Shown: positions 8,794-19,206 of the stretch, piece by piece | How positions within the stretch are numbered: position 1 is the first letter of the stretch | How the letters are laid out: each line of letters starts with the position of its first letter | From: Methylococcales bacterium | GTDB lineage: Bacteria; Pseudomonadota; Gammaproteobacteria; Methylococcales; Methylomonadaceae | Direction: 5' to 3' | NCBI GenBank assembly: GCA_030654015.1 | Contig: JAURYI010000122.1 | Location: 1 to 34,118 of the forward strand | Length of the DNA: 34,118 nt | Program-made: the position numbers and the translations under genes | The notes under the pieces: model-generated | The model's input: only the letters and a program-made list of their open reading frames with translations | Told to the model about the DNA's origin: nothing | Database searches by the model: none

Positions 8794-11700
8794 TTACAGC
8801 TGATTAAACCGACCGTATCTTAATAAGACAATCGGCAACAAAGATAAATTCAACACCGTAGACGATGCTAAGCCGCCGATAATAATCGCCGCCATCGGCC
8901 CCATAATTTCCCGCCCTGCATTATCGCTATTAAACGCAATCGGCAACATCGCCAATGCGGTCACCAACGCGGTCATCAGAATAGACGGCAAACGCTCACT
9001 TGCCCCCAACAGCACGGTATCCAAATCCCAGCTTCTGCCTTGCTCTTCAACCAAATGACGATAATGCGATAACAACATAATGCTGTTGCGCACGGTAATA
9101 CCGAACAGGGTGACAAAGCCCACCACAGAACCGACCGATAAGGTTGCGCCTGTTAATAACACCGCCGCCACACCGCCGATTAACGCAAACGGTAAATTGA
9201 CCAACGTCAATAAAGCATGACGTAAACTACCGATAGCGATATAAATCAGCATTATCACCCCCACCCCCGCTAATAAAGAATAGCCGATTAAAGCGTGCCG
9301 GGCTTCCGCCTGCTCAATTGCCGCGCCAGTAAATTCAGGATAACTATCGGCAGTAAAAGGAATATCGGCTAATACCCGCGCTTTTAATTCCACTATAAAC
9401 GTATCCAAATCGCGGTGCAGTACGTTGCACGTCACGGTTTGTCGCCGCTGTGAGTTTTGATGCAGAATGTTGTAACGGCTGGCAGTGTGACGAATATCCG
9501 CGACTTGTTCCAGTCTGATTAAAGCACCGTCACGCGCTCTCAGCGGCACAGACGCAATGGATTCAGGCTGTTGTCGTAACTCAGGCGATAACGCCACCGC
9601 GACATTGACAATTTTATTGCCTTGCAGATTTTTACCGACCACCCGCGTTTCATACGCCGTCTGCAAAGTATCCATGACTTGCGCAGGACTGACCCCTGTT
9701 GCCGTCAGCTGGTCGAGATTTAACTGCACCTGTAATAACGGTGTGGCAGGCGGTGAACGCAACTGCACATCCGCCGCGCCCTGCAAATCCCGCATGATAG
9801 CGGCAACCGCTTGGGCTTTCGCATCCAGCGCGTTTAAATCGGTGCCGTAAATATTCACCACCACAGGCGAGGTATAGCCTGAAATAGTTTCGTCCACCCG
9901 TTCGGTTAAAAAGGTATTGGCTTCGTATAAAATCCCGATGGAATTTTTGAGAATATCGCGCAGCTGGTCTAAAACCCGCTGTTGCTCCGCGCCTGATAAC
10001 TTATCCAGATGCACTTCATATTCACTGTAATGACTGCCGTAAGTATCTGCCCCGCGTTCGGCGCGTCCTGCCCATTGTGATACCGACTGTACGCCTTTAA
10101 TGTTCATAAATCGTGCGGTGAGTTGACTGCCGATGCGTAATGATTCCTGTAATGATGTACCTGCAATACTGGTGGTGTGGACGATATAATGCCCTTCCCG
10201 CAGTTCAGGCAGTAATTGGCTGTCGAAGCGAGTAAACGCCACGATAGCCGCAATACATAACAACACACTGACGATAATTACCCCATTAAAATACTTGGCT
10301 ACAACGGTCAAGAATTTTTTATAACGCGGTTTAAGGGCTTTAATCAGCGGCGGATCATCATGCGTATCGGTTGCCGACATTTTACCCAACAACACATAAC
10401 ACAACGCAGGCGTGAGCGTGAGCGCGACCAGCAACGACACCAAAATGGCTAAAATATACGCATAACCCAACGGGGCAAATAACCGCCCCACCACGCCGCT
10501 CAACGTCAACAACGGCACAAACGCCAACGCGACAATAAAACTGGCATACACCACCGAACTGCGCACTTCCATCGACGCGCTATAAACCACCGTAGCCACT
10601 GGTTGCGGTTGTGGTAATAAACGATTTTCACGCAAGCGGCGGAAAATGTTTTCGGTATCAATAATGGCATCATCCACCACTTCGCCCAAGGCAATCGCCA
10701 AGCCACCCAACACCATAATATTAAGATTAACGCCGCAGGCTAATAACACCATCATCGCACCGATGAGTGACACGGGAATTGCCAGTGCGGAAATAAACGC
10801 AGTACGCACATTAAACAAAAACGCATACAAAATAATCAGTACGAACAAGCCGCCCAACAATAAATGCCCTGATAAATTACTCAACGAGGTTTCAATATAA
10901 TCGGCAGGGCGAAACAGATGTTCATAAAAATCAATATCCTGCTTTTTAAACAGCGGTGCAAATTCTTGTAACGCTTGTTCCACCTGCCGCGACACCGACA
11001 GCGTATTAGCCCCGTATTGACCGATAACCATCATGACAATACCCTGCTTGCCCATAATTTGCGCCGCGCCGATAGGCGGTTCAGGCGCGTAGTGAATACT
11101 GGCAACTTCGCCCAAAGTAATCGGGCGGGATTGATTCAGTAACGGAATCTTGGCAAATTGTTCGGGTGTTTGCGGTTGTCCTGTGACTTGCAGGGTAAAA
11201 CGCTGATTTTGATTTTCAATAAAACCACTGCCCTGAATCGTCCCCGCTTGGCTTGCGGTTTGTATCACATCATCTAAGGACAGATTGAAGCGTTGCAACT
11301 GCACAGGATCAACTTGAATCTGTAACTGCTTAATGTCACCACCGAACACATTCACATCCGCAACCCCTGCCACTGACAATAAACGCGGTACGATTGTCCA
11401 ATCCACCAAACTGCGCAACGCCATTAAATCCACGCTATCGGAACGTAAACCAATCGTTAACACAGTCGCCGATGACGAGGATAACGGAATCACAATCGGC
11501 GTAATACCTTGCGGCAATTGAGTCGCTACATTGGCTAAGCGTTCGCTGATGAGCTGCCGATTAAGATAGATATTGCTGTTCTCGGCGAACGTTGCCGTCA
11601 CAATCGACAGCCCTTGTATCGACTCCGAGCGCGTGGCTTTAAGTCCCACCAAGCCACTGATAGCGGTTTCAATCTGTTGCGTTACCAACACTTCCACCTG

Positions 11701-11877
11701 TTCCGCCACCAGCCCCGCCGATTCGGTTTGAATAATGACTTGTTTGGGCGAAAACTCAGGAAAAATATCCAAACCCGCAGTGACAAAGCGATAGCCGCCG
11801 ACGATTAAAATAACAACCGCCAAGGCGATAACGATACCGTAAAAACGAATGGCAAAACGAACGAGGGTACTGAGCAT
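8794..11877 (-). CDS. RND-family efflux pump subunit, CusA/CzcA-like
   Basis: This 1027-residue inner membrane transporter has the RND layout: an N-terminal helix (about 12-35), a large periplasmic loop, TM2-6 (about 338-500), a second half with another periplasmic loop, and a final helix bundle. The TM4 stretch (about 391-413, LGEVVDDAIIDTENIFRRL) carries several acidic residues in the manner of heavy-metal RND pumps (CusA/CzcA). Metal export is therefore likelier than drug export, but the substrate is not proven. No membrane-fusion or outer-membrane-channel gene lies next to it. The start is fixed by an in-frame TAA two codons upstream, yet no Shine-Dalgarno sequence is evident. It is divergent from fabI. 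Confidence 0.88.
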   Translation of the reverse strand: MLSTLVRFAIRFYGIVIALAVVILIVGGYRFVTAGLDIFPEFSPKQVIIQTESAGLVAEQVEVLVTQQIETAISGLVGLKATRSESIQGLSIVTATFAENSNIYLNRQLISERLANVATQLPQGITPIVIPLSSSSATVLTIGLRSDSVDLMALRSLVDWTIVPRLLSVAGVADVNVFGGDIKQLQIQVDPVQLQRFNLSLDDVIQTASQAGTIQGSGFIENQNQRFTLQVTGQPQTPEQFAKIPLLNQSRPITLGEVASIHYAPEPPIGAAQIMGKQGIVMMVIGQYGANTLSVSRQVEQALQEFAPLFKKQDIDFYEHLFRPADYIETSLSNLSGHLLLGGLFVLIILYAFLFNVRTAFISALAIPVSLIGAMMVLLACGVNLNIMVLGGLAIALGEVVDDAIIDTENIFRRLRENRLLPQPQPVATVVYSASMEVRSSVVYASFIVALAFVPLLTLSGVVGRLFAPLGYAYILAILVSLLVALTLTPALCYVLLGKMSATDTHDDPPLIKALKPRYKKFLTVVAKYFNGVIIVSVLLCIAAIVAFTRFDSQLLPELREGHYIVHTTSIAGTSLQESLRIGSQLTARFMNIKGVQSVSQWAGRAERGADTYGSHYSEYEVHLDKLSGAEQQRVLDQLRDILKNSIGILYEANTFLTERVDETISGYTSPVVVNIYGTDLNALDAKAQAVAAIMRDLQGAADVQLRSPPATPLLQVQLNLDQLTATGVSPAQVMDTLQTAYETRVVGKNLQGNKIVNVAVALSPELRQQPESIASVPLRARDGALIRLEQVADIRHTASRYNILHQNSQRRQTVTCNVLHRDLDTFIVELKARVLADIPFTADSYPEFTGAAIEQAEARHALIGYSLLAGVGVIMLIYIAIGSLRHALLTLVNLPFALIGGVAAVLLTGATLSVGSVVGFVTLFGITVRNSIMLLSHYRHLVEEQGRSWDLDTVLLGASERLPSILMTALVTALAMLPIAFNSDNAGREIMGPMAAIIIGGLASSTVLNLSLLPIVLLRYGRFNQL

Positions 11878-11988
11878 GATTTATTGTGTTAGTAAGGCGG
11901 TCATGATGGCAGACAAAAAACTGGACATCAATAAACAGCTCATAGATACTGGAGGGCTTATTTTAACAACAAAAACGAGGAGAGAATC

Positions 11989-12771
11989 ATGGGTTTTATG
12001 CAGGGCAAACGGGTATTAATTGTCGGCTTAGCCAGTAATCGGTCTATTGCATGGGGTATTGCGCAAGCGATGCACCGTGAAGGCGCGGAATTAGCCTTTA
12101 CTTTTCAAAACGAAAAATTACAAAGCCGCGTGGAAGACATGGCGGCACAATGCGGTTCTACTATCACCATTGAATGTGATGTCAGTATTGATGCGCATAT
12201 CGACAACGTATTTGCCAAACTGGGCGAACAGTGGGACGGTTTGGATTGTATCGTGCATTCGGTCGCTTTCGCACCGCGTGACGCGCTGAACGGTGATTAT
12301 GTTGATGTGACCACCCGCGAAAATTTCCAGATTGCCCATGATGTCAGTTCTTACAGCTTTACTGCGTTGGCAAAAGCAGGACGCGCCATGATGCAAGGTC
12401 GCAACGGCTCATTATTGACGCTGACTTATTTGGGCGCAGAACGTGCAATTCCTAACTATAACGTGATGGGTGTTGCTAAAGCCAGTTTAGAAGCGAATGT
12501 GCGTTATATGGCTGTGGCATTAGGTGCAGAAGGCACGCGCGTGAATGCGATTTCCGCAGGCCCCATCAGAACCTTGGCAGCATCAGGCATTAATGATTTT
12601 AAAGCCATGCTCAGCAAAGCGGCGGATACCGCACCGTTAAAACGCAACGTCAGCATTGAAGAAGTCGGCAACGCGGCGGCGTTCATGTGTTCAGATTTGG
12701 CTTCTGGTATTACAGGCGAAATTACTTATGTGGATTGCGGCTATAGCATTGCGGGTTTAGCTGCTTCTTAA
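11989..12771 (+). CDS. fabI: Enoyl-[acyl-carrier-protein] reductase (NADH), FabI
   Basis: This 260-residue short-chain dehydrogenase carries out the last reduction of each fatty acid elongation cycle. It is very similar to E. coli FabI. The nucleotide-binding start is [20 protein letters not shown], and the catalytic set is Tyr147, Tyr157 and Lys164 in [32 protein letters not shown] is the substrate-loop signature. The position matching E. coli Gly93, part of the triclosan site, is Ala here (HSVAFAP); other natural FabI enzymes also have Ala there. A GAGGAGAG ribosome-binding site lies 5-12 bases upstream of the ATG. The gene appears to be transcribed alone. Confidence 0.97.
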   Translation: MGFMQGKRVLIVGLASNRSIAWGIAQAMHREGAELAFTFQNEKLQSRVEDMAAQCGSTITIECDVSIDAHIDNVFAKLGEQWDGLDCIVHSVAFAPRDALNGDYVDVTTRENFQIAHDVSSYSFTALAKAGRAMMQGRNGSLLTLTYLGAERAIPNYNVMGVAKASLEANVRYMAVALGAEGTRVNAISAGPIRTLAASGINDFKAMLSKAADTAPLKRNVSIEEVGNAAAFMCSDLASGITGEITYVDCGYSIAGLAAS

Positions 12772-12782
12772 GCATATCGTCC

Positions 12783-12808
12783 ACGAACGACACGAAAAGC
12801 ACGAAAAA
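12783..12808. repeat. Short ACGAA-type repeat tract
   Basis: Three ACGAA units, two of them as CACGAAA/CACGAAC-like blocks, lie between the fabI stop and the terminator. Tracts of this type recur in intergenic regions of many environmental bacteria; no function can be read here. Confidence 0.4.
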
Positions 12809-12840
12809 CTGAATGTTTTTCATTGCTGTTGACTGCACAT

Positions 12841-12870
12841 AAAAAAAGGGAGCGTTACGCTCCCTTTTTC
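12841..12870. terminator. Bidirectional rho-independent terminator between fabI and secA
   Basis: The perfect stem GGGAGCG (12848-12854) and CGCTCCC (12858-12864) has a 3-base loop. It has five Ts on the plus strand and seven As on the other side, serving the convergent genes fabI and secA. Confidence 0.93.
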
Positions 12871-12884
12871 ACTCGTTACAATCG

Positions 12885-15647
12885 TTACGCTTCGTGACTC
12901 AGCGCACCGCAACATTGTTTGTATTTCTTGCCTGAACCGCAAGGGCAAGGGTCGTTACGTCCTACTTTATGCCCTTCACGAATAAACGGCTGCTCCGAAT
13001 CGTCCTCTTGCTCATCATCTTGTTCTAACAATGACTGCTCATAAGCATCTAAGGTCGGCGCAGGGGCGTGGTCAAAGTGCATTTCTCTGGGAGCTTGTTG
13101 TTGCTCATCCAGTGCCTGCACATCTTCTTCTTCGCTGACTTGCACTTTGGCTAAGATGTTGGTGACTTCGTATTTGATGTCTTCCAAGAGCGTGGTGAAC
13201 ATTTCAAAGGCTTCACGTTTGTATTCCTGCTTGGGATCTTTTTGTGCGTAGCCGCGTAAATAAATACCCTGACGCAAATAATCCATTGCCAACAAATGCT
13301 CTTTCCAGCTGTTGTCCAACACCTGCATCATCACTGATTTTTCAAAATGTTGTAATACGGATTTACCGCCCGCAATTTGCTGTTCTTTTTCATGATGATT
13401 TTGTTCAAGCGCGTCAACAATGCGATGACGTAAGCCTTCTTCAGTCAAACTATGATTCTCATCCAGCATTTTCTGCACGGGGATTTCAACATTGAATTCG
13501 TGCTGTAAATGGTCTTCCAAGCCTTTAACATCCCATTGTTCGACCATTGTTTTAGGGGGAATGTATTGGGTGATGACGTTATTGACTACATCGGCGCGGA
13601 TGGCGTTGATAATGTCGGAAATTTCACTCGCCGCCATCAGTTCATTACGCTGTGAATAAATCACTTTGCGCTGGTCGTTTGCCACGTCGTCATACGCGAG
13701 AATTTCCTTACGCACGTCAAAGTTACGCGCTTCGACTTTGCGCTGGGCATTTTCAATCGAGCGTGTCACCCAAGGATGTTCAATCGCTTCACCGTTGCCC
13801 ATGCCGAGTTTTTGCATTAAACCTGCAACGCGCTCGGAGGCAAAAATGCGCATTAAATCATCTTGTAACGATAGATAGAAACGAGTCGAACCCGGATCGC
13901 CCTGACGACCTGAACGACCGCGTAACTGGTTGTCGATACGACGTGATTCATGACGCTCTGAACCGATAACGTGCAAGCCGCCGCTTGCTAGCACTTGATT
14001 ATGTCTATCCAGCCACACGCTGCGTACACGGGCTTTTTCTTCTTCGCTGGCATCTTCACCCAGAGCTTTTAATTCAGCTTCCAAGTTACCGCCCAGCACG
14101 ATGTCCGTACCGCGACCTGCCATGTTGGTAGCAATTGTTACTGCATAGGGCATACCCGCCTGTTCAACAATATGGGCTTCGCGCTCATGTTGTTTGGCGT
14201 TCAGCACTTCATGTTTAACACCTTGTTGTGTCAATAAGGCAGAAATGCGCTCAGAATTTTCAATCGAGGTTGTACCGACTAACACAGGTTGTCCGCGTGT
14301 GACACATTCTTTGATGTCTTCGGCAACGGCTTGATATTTTTCCTCGGTAGTCAGGAAAATGACATCGCCCAAGTCTCTACGAATCATATCGCGATGCGTC
14401 GGAATAATGACCACTTCCAGACCGTAAATTGAATTCAATTCAAACGCTTCGGTATCCGCTGTGCCTGTCATGCCTGACAGTTTTTCGTATAAACGGAAAT
14501 AGTTCTGGAAGGTGATAGAGGCTAAGGTTTGGTTTTCGTTGTTGATGGTCACGCCTTCTTTGGCTTCGATGGCTTGATGCAAACCTTCTGACCAACGACG
14601 ACCCGGCATAATACGCCCTGTGAATTCGTCAACAATGACCACTTCATTATTGGCAACGATATAATCCACGTCTCTTTTGAACAGGACATGAGCGCGTAAT
14701 GACGCGTTCAAATAGTGCATTAAACGAATGTTGGTCGCGCTGTATAAGCTGCTGCCTTCCACCATTAAACCATGTTCAACCATCAGGCGTTCAACGTGTT
14801 CATGACCTGATTCGGTTAAATGTACCTGACGGGTTTTTTCATCCACGGTGTAATCGCCGACTTCGCCAACCGTATTGCCTTCTTTGTCGTTTTCTTTTTC
14901 TTGTTTAATCAGAAAAGGAATAACCGCGTTAGCTTTAATATAAACTTCGGTGCTTTCTTCGGTAGGGCCTGAAATAATCAGAGGGGTACGCGCTTCGTCA
15001 ATCAGGATAGAGTCAACCTCATCGACAATGGCAAAACTTAAATCACGCTGAACTTTTTGTTCCAGTGTGTATTCCATGTTGTCGCGCAGGTAATCAAAAC
15101 CGAATTCGTTATTCGTGCCGTAGGTAATATCGGCGGCGTAAGCACGGCGGCGTTCGCTTTTATCCATGTGGCTGAGAATGACACCTGTAGTCATGCCTAA
15201 AAAGCCATACAGTTTGCCCATCCATTCTGCATCACGCTTGGCAAGATAATCATTCACTGTGACGACATGAACACCGCGCTCAGGCAACGCATTAAGATAG
15301 GCGGCCAGTGTAGCCATCAGGGTTTTACCCTCGCCTGTTTTCATTTCCGCAATTTTGCCGTCATGTAAAATCATGCCGCCAATGAGCTGCACATCGAAAT
15401 GACGCATACCGAACACCCGCGTAGAGGCTTCTCTGACCGCCGCAAACGCATCGGGAATCAAGTTATCCAGCGATTCGCCTTGTGCGAGGCGAGAACGAAA
15501 CTCCTGTGTTTTTGCTGCCAGTGCCGTATCAGATAGTTTTTCATATTCAGAAGCCAGAGCATTGACCTGCTTGACCAGCTTCGCTTTCTTTTTGATAAGC
15601 CTGTCGTTACGGCTTCCTACAACAAATTTAACCAGATTACCCAACAT
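12885..15647 (-). CDS. secA: Preprotein translocase ATPase SecA
   Basis: This 920-residue motor drives unfolded preproteins through SecYEG. Walker A is MKTGEGKT (102-109); [20 protein letters not shown] is the DEAD-type Walker B and following segment. The [24 protein letters not shown] and [14 protein letters not shown] motifs follow in the second nucleotide-binding fold. The C-terminus carries an acidic linker and the zinc-binding SEC-C motif [17 protein letters not shown], which contacts SecB and phospholipids. All segments are intact and the length is normal for proteobacteria. No secM-like gene precedes it. Confidence 0.98.
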   Translation of the reverse strand: MLGNLVKFVVGSRNDRLIKKKAKLVKQVNALASEYEKLSDTALAAKTQEFRSRLAQGESLDNLIPDAFAAVREASTRVFGMRHFDVQLIGGMILHDGKIAEMKTGEGKTLMATLAAYLNALPERGVHVVTVNDYLAKRDAEWMGKLYGFLGMTTGVILSHMDKSERRRAYAADITYGTNNEFGFDYLRDNMEYTLEQKVQRDLSFAIVDEVDSILIDEARTPLIISGPTEESTEVYIKANAVIPFLIKQEKENDKEGNTVGEVGDYTVDEKTRQVHLTESGHEHVERLMVEHGLMVEGSSLYSATNIRLMHYLNASLRAHVLFKRDVDYIVANNEVVIVDEFTGRIMPGRRWSEGLHQAIEAKEGVTINNENQTLASITFQNYFRLYEKLSGMTGTADTEAFELNSIYGLEVVIIPTHRDMIRRDLGDVIFLTTEEKYQAVAEDIKECVTRGQPVLVGTTSIENSERISALLTQQGVKHEVLNAKQHEREAHIVEQAGMPYAVTIATNMAGRGTDIVLGGNLEAELKALGEDASEEEKARVRSVWLDRHNQVLASGGLHVIGSERHESRRIDNQLRGRSGRQGDPGSTRFYLSLQDDLMRIFASERVAGLMQKLGMGNGEAIEHPWVTRSIENAQRKVEARNFDVRKEILAYDDVANDQRKVIYSQRNELMAASEISDIINAIRADVVNNVITQYIPPKTMVEQWDVKGLEDHLQHEFNVEIPVQKMLDENHSLTEEGLRHRIVDALEQNHHEKEQQIAGGKSVLQHFEKSVMMQVLDNSWKEHLLAMDYLRQGIYLRGYAQKDPKQEYKREAFEMFTTLLEDIKYEVTNILAKVQVSEEEDVQALDEQQQAPREMHFDHAPAPTLDAYEQSLLEQDDEQEDDSEQPFIREGHKVGRNDPCPCGSGKKYKQCCGALSHEA

Positions 15648-15965
15648 GCTTTTTTCCAGTGTGAATTTAGTAAATGATTGAAAAAGTGGGCAATTATATA
15701 CTGTCCACGCTGTTAGTGACAGATAAAAGCCCGTGTATTTGTGCTTTGCTCGCTACAACATAGTGGTGTTTATGGTAATAAACAAGGTGGGACGTTTGAA
15801 TTTTGTAGACTTACGTCTTGGTAAACTGCACAATTTAGAGGCTGTTTTTTACACGTCACAGGCTGTTGGGATGACTCACAACATAATAAATATCCCAGCC
15901 TAATCAATTACCTTGCGTAATTTAGATTACCTGTATTTTTGATATTTTAAAGAGAGGAGAAAACC
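15648..15965. other. Divergent promoter region between secA and the DUF502 gene
   Basis: This 318-base stretch between divergently read genes has no coding potential that I can support. It contains a weak inverted repeat, TGGGAT near 15868 and ATCCCA near 15892, and two AGGCTGTT copies. Promoters for both genes must lie here, but I could not place them convincingly. Confidence 0.6.
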
Positions 15966-16556
15966 ATGAACGAATCCACCAAAAAAATGCTCAATTATTT
16001 CCTGATCGGCGTATTTGCGATTATTCCTATTGTTATCGTCTTTCAGATTATCCTGTTCGTAAAAGGAATGGTGTCGAATTTATTTGAAATTGTCTACGTT
16101 TTTGCCGACAGCTATATTTATACGGGCATTGTATTCATCATCAGTTTCGCACTGCTGGTATCCATAGGTCACACCATTGCAAAAAAAGGCGCGTCTTGGA
16201 TTATCAGAATGTTTGATGTTGTGATTGATCAAATTCCTTTATTGAACACTATTTACCGCGTCACTAAAAAAGTAATCAATATGTTTTTATCGCACGACCA
16301 AGCCATTGCCAAAGAAGTGGTTTACATTGAATATCCAAAGGAAGGCATTTGGGTACCCGCGTATGTCACGAACCGTCAGGGTGACAAATATATTCTATTT
16401 ATTCCGACTTCACCCAATCCCACCTCAGGTTTTACTGTGATTGTCGATAAATCAAAAGTAATTCCTTCCGTGATGGATATTGAAGCGGCGACCAGTTTTA
16501 TAGTCAGTGTCGGTGTCGATTTTGATAACGCTTCCGAAATTACTCAGTTACCTTAA
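15966..16556 (+). CDS. DUF502 family membrane protein
   Basis: This 196-residue protein has two transmembrane helices (about 10-33 and 52-72) followed by a cytoplasmic domain. The family features are IPLLNTIYRVTKKV near 89-102 and FIPTSPNPTSGFTVIV near 144-159, with a late SVMDIEAATSFIVSVG. DUF502 proteins are widespread in bacteria and plants, and their biochemical role is not settled. AGAGAGGAG precedes the ATG at good spacing. A lipoprotein gene starts 15 bases after its stop, so the two are probably co-transcribed. Confidence 0.88.
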   Translation: MNESTKKMLNYFLIGVFAIIPIVIVFQIILFVKGMVSNLFEIVYVFADSYIYTGIVFIISFALLVSIGHTIAKKGASWIIRMFDVVIDQIPLLNTIYRVTKKVINMFLSHDQAIAKEVVYIEYPKEGIWVPAYVTNRQGDKYILFIPTSPNPTSGFTVIVDKSKVIPSVMDIEAATSFIVSVGVDFDNASEITQLP

Positions 16557-16571
16557 AATACAGATAACATC

Positions 16572-16817
16572 ATGAAACTAATAACCCCCATTATCGCCAT
16601 ACTGGTACTGCTCACTGGCGCAGCGTGCAGCAAAGAAGAACCTAAAGAGCCGCCCGCGCCTAAAGCCGAAGAATCGGGTATTACTGGCATTGTAAGAACG
16701 CAAAACGGACGTATAGAGAGCGGTAGACAGACGATGGAAGATGCCAAACAAATCAATCAAACCCTTCTGGATTCTGCCGCCGAGCAACGAGAAACCATAG
16801 AGAAAACTCAACAGTAA
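16572..16817 (+). CDS. Small putative lipoprotein
   Basis: This 81-residue protein has a short positive start, a hydrophobic stretch (3-18) and then a cysteine in LLTGAACSKEE, which resembles a lipobox although the residue three before the cysteine is Gly rather than Leu. The mature part begins with a charged, proline-rich stretch (KEEPKEPPAPKAEE) and ends in a predicted helix rich in Gln and Glu. I do not recognise a family. It follows the DUF502 gene by 15 bases with a poor ribosome-binding site, which suggests coupling to that gene. Confidence 0.7.
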   Translation: MKLITPIIAILVLLTGAACSKEEPKEPPAPKAEESGITGIVRTQNGRIESGRQTMEDAKQINQTLLDSAAEQRETIEKTQQ

Positions 16818-16831
16818 AGCGGATAAGATTT

Positions 16832-16864
16832 TTTGCCCGCAACATTGACTAAATTGCGGGCAAA
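16832..16864. repeat. Perfect 11-bp intergenic hairpin
   Basis: TTTGCCCGCAA (16832-16842) pairs with TTGCGGGCAAA (16854-16864) across an 11-base loop, 14 bases after the lipoprotein stop codon. No T-run follows on either strand, so it is not a standard terminator; it could slow or protect the transcript upstream of the next gene. Confidence 0.8.
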
Positions 16865-16903
16865 CAGCTGACCGAAGCACATGATATAGAAGGTCATACT
16901 AAA

Positions 16904-17749
16904 ATGAACTCGTCGAATCAAGATAAAGTTGAATGTCACATTACTTACGACCCTAATGCTGCACTTGAGTTTTTTAAACTGTTTGGCAGCGTAGAGTCTG
17001 CGAAGGCAGGTGAAACGTTTTTTGTATCGGGACAAAAGCCCGGCTTTTTTTCCTTTTTACAAACCGATAAAACCTACTTGTTACTGGACGGCACAGTCAC
17101 CGTTCAAACCGTGTCAGGAAACCTTATCAATCTTGAGTCAGGGCAGGTATTCGGTGAATTTACGCCTTACACGGCAAGCAATGCCACAGCGACCGCTGGC
17201 ACAGCCTGCAAACTGGTTGCGCTCAGTGAAAAGCAGTTTATTGCCAGTCTCAAGAAACAACCGACATTTCTGTTTATGCTGATGGACGTGTTAATCAGGA
17301 CGCTGCCTAAAATCGGTACGGCAACAAAAGACACGCCACCGCCTGATAACAAAAGCAGTAAAAACAGCAGCGTATTGAGTACCGAAATGCTCAACACACT
17401 AAAACAGAAACTGGGCGAAAACGCACTGATGAACGTGCCTGAAAAGCGCGTCGTGTTTCATGAAGGGGCTGCCGCGTTGTTGATGTATGTCATTCTTGAG
17501 GGTCAGATGACAATAAGCATTGATAATAAAGTAGTCGGACACAGCGGTGTAGGTGACATCGTGGGTGAAATTGCACTGGTCGCCCGACGACACGCACGGA
17601 CAGCAAGCGTCATAGCCGAAACGCGCTGTTTATTACTGGCTATTGATCGTCAAATCCTCCCTGAGCTGATTCAATCACTACCCACCTTCGGCATCTCATT
17701 ATTGCGGGTGCTGGATGCACATTTAAACGCGATAAAGCGCAATCTGTAG
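16904..17749 (+). CDS. Tandem cyclic nucleotide-binding domain protein
   Basis: This 281-residue soluble protein contains two cNMP-binding (CRP-type) beta-barrels, about 18-135 and 160-280, joined by a low-complexity linker rich in Pro, Lys and Ser (140-158). The second has the phosphate-binding cassette pattern GEIALVARRHARTASV (221-236) with its Glu and Arg, so it could bind cAMP or cGMP. The first is degenerate at that place (GEFTPYTASNATATAGT) and probably does not. There is no DNA-binding or enzymatic domain, so it may act by binding a partner. It lies downstream of the DUF502-lipoprotein pair and converges on fbp. Confidence 0.82.
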   Translation: MNSSNQDKVECHITYDPNAALEFFKLFGSVESAKAGETFFVSGQKPGFFSFLQTDKTYLLLDGTVTVQTVSGNLINLESGQVFGEFTPYTASNATATAGTACKLVALSEKQFIASLKKQPTFLFMLMDVLIRTLPKIGTATKDTPPPDNKSSKNSSVLSTEMLNTLKQKLGENALMNVPEKRVVFHEGAAALLMYVILEGQMTISIDNKVVGHSGVGDIVGEIALVARRHARTASVIAETRCLLLAIDRQILPELIQSLPTFGISLLRVLDAHLNAIKRNL

Positions 17750-17778
17750 CACCTCGCCACCGTAGGCAGTTCGCGAAT

Positions 17779-17811
17779 ATGACTGCCAGTTTTCAAAGGA
17801 CTGGCAGTCAT
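17779..17811. repeat. Dispersed palindrome, ATGACTGCC family, copy 1
   Basis: ATGACTGCCAGT (17779-17790) and ACTGGCAGTCAT (17800-17811) are perfect 12-bp arms around a 9-base loop. A six-T run follows about 10 bases later on the plus strand. It lies between the convergent genes for the CNBD protein and fbp. A second copy is at 25898-25930. Confidence 0.85.
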
Positions 17812-17852
17812 GAGTATCACCGTTTTTTAATTAATAATAGCCACAACCATCA

Positions 17853-18857
17853 TCAATCTTGTTGATGATAGGCAACAATGCGCTCAACTTCATTTTTTGA
17901 ACCCAATATCAGCGGCACACGTTGATGAATCCCCGTCGGCTTAATATCCAGCATACGTTCACGTCCTGTGCTACACGCACCGCCTGCCTGTTCAATAATA
18001 AACGCCATCGGATTGGCTTCATACATGAGCCGTAATCGGGCGGGTTTGGCAGGATTTTTGGTATCCAGCGGATACAAAAATACCCCGCCGCGCGTCAAAA
18101 TGCGATACACCTCTGCGACTAATGAGGCGACCCAACGCATATTAAAATCTTTCTCGCGTACACCGTCCGTACCCTGTAAACATTCAGCAATATACTGTTG
18201 TACAGGCGGCTCCCAGAAGCGTTGATTGGACATATTAATCGCAAATTCGCTGGTGTCTTCGGGGATTCTCATGTTCGGGTGCGTTAAAATAAATTCACCT
18301 ATATCCTGATTCAGAGTAAAGCCATTTACCCCATGCCCTGTGGTCAGAATCAGCATGGTTGACGGGCCGTAAAGTACAAAACCCGCACACACCTGTTCTG
18401 TGCCTTTGCGTAAAAAATCTTCTTCCGCAGGATCAACACCTTCACGGCAACGCAAAATAGAAAAAATCGTGCCGACCGTCATATTGACATCAATGTTGGA
18501 TGAGCCATCCAACGGATCAAATAATGCGAGATATTTACCCTTGGGATATTGCGCAGGAATGCTGATAATGTCATCCATTTCTTCCGATGCCATACCCGCT
18601 AAATGCCCAGTCCAGTTCAGTGCGCCGACCATAATATCATTGGTAATAATATCCAGTTTTTTCTGCACTTCACCTTGAATATTCTCAGATTCCGCACTGC
18701 CCAACACGCCGACCAGATTGCCCCGATTGACTAAATGCGAGATTTCTTTACACGCCATTACGATGTTGTTCAGCAACAGTGTAAACGTACCAGACGCATC
18801 AGGCAGTCCGCGCTGCTGTTCAATAATAAACTGCGTTAATGTTAATTTATTCGCCAT
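17853..18857 (-). CDS. fbp: Fructose-1,6-bisphosphatase, class I
   Basis: This 334-residue enzyme removes the 1-phosphate of fructose 1,6-bisphosphate in gluconeogenesis or the Calvin cycle. The metal-binding motifs are complete: SEEMD (91-95) and [13 protein letters not shown] (113-125). The sugar-phosphate site includes [14 protein letters not shown], and [17 protein letters not shown] is the C-terminal family signature. GGAG precedes the ATG by 7 bases. With pgk, gap and pyk nearby, it suggests active triose-hexose interconversion, but no ribulose-bisphosphate carboxylase or phosphoribulokinase gene is in view. Confidence 0.97.
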   Translation of the reverse strand: MANKLTLTQFIIEQQRGLPDASGTFTLLLNNIVMACKEISHLVNRGNLVGVLGSAESENIQGEVQKKLDIITNDIMVGALNWTGHLAGMASEEMDDIISIPAQYPKGKYLALFDPLDGSSNIDVNMTVGTIFSILRCREGVDPAEEDFLRKGTEQVCAGFVLYGPSTMLILTTGHGVNGFTLNQDIGEFILTHPNMRIPEDTSEFAINMSNQRFWEPPVQQYIAECLQGTDGVREKDFNMRWVASLVAEVYRILTRGGVFLYPLDTKNPAKPARLRLMYEANPMAFIIEQAGGACSTGRERMLDIKPTGIHQRVPLILGSKNEVERIVAYHQQD

Positions 18858-18917
18858 GCGTTTTCTCCGTTTGAGCGTGATGATTAAAAAAATCGTCGCT
18901 TGCGATTGACCAAGCCA

Positions 18918-19202
18918 CTATTCTTTATGAGTTAGCACATTGTAAATTTTAAAACCCAGTATGGATGCCGCTAAAATAAAGGTAATACTATTGGCAAAAA
19001 CGATGACTGTATTCTCAATACAAATCCCATACACCAGCCAACCGAATACCCCCAGCGTAAACAGCGTGTACATACCGAGAGACAGCGATTGCGTATCTTT
19101 GGTTTTCAGGGTGAGAATGGCTTGAGGTAAAAAAGAGGCGGTGGTGAGGGCGGCTGCTATGTAGCCTATATAATCAATGATGTCAGGCGTAATATTCATC
19201 AT
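18918..19202 (-). CDS. SemiSWEET-type sugar transporter
   Basis: With the start at the first of two adjacent ATGs (19202), this is a 94-residue protein with three transmembrane helices. Helix 1 carries the PQ-loop signature SFLPQ, and SLSLGMYTLFTLGVFGWLVYG is the expected second helix region. SemiSWEETs dimerise to carry sugars such as sucrose or glucose. A longer reading frame exists upstream but would run inside rimK, so I reject it. An AAGGG within the rimK end provides the ribosome-binding site, and only 4 bases separate the rimK stop from this start, so translation is coupled. Confidence 0.85.
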   Translation of the reverse strand: MMNITPDIIDYIGYIAAALTTASFLPQAILTLKTKDTQSLSLGMYTLFTLGVFGWLVYGICIENTVIVFANSITFILAASILGFKIYNVLTHKE

Positions 19203-19206
19203 GAGG

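Noticed and set aside
16832-16864. Rho-independent terminator after the lipoprotein gene
   Set aside because: The stem is perfect, but no T-run follows on either strand; it was therefore listed as a hairpin of unknown role.
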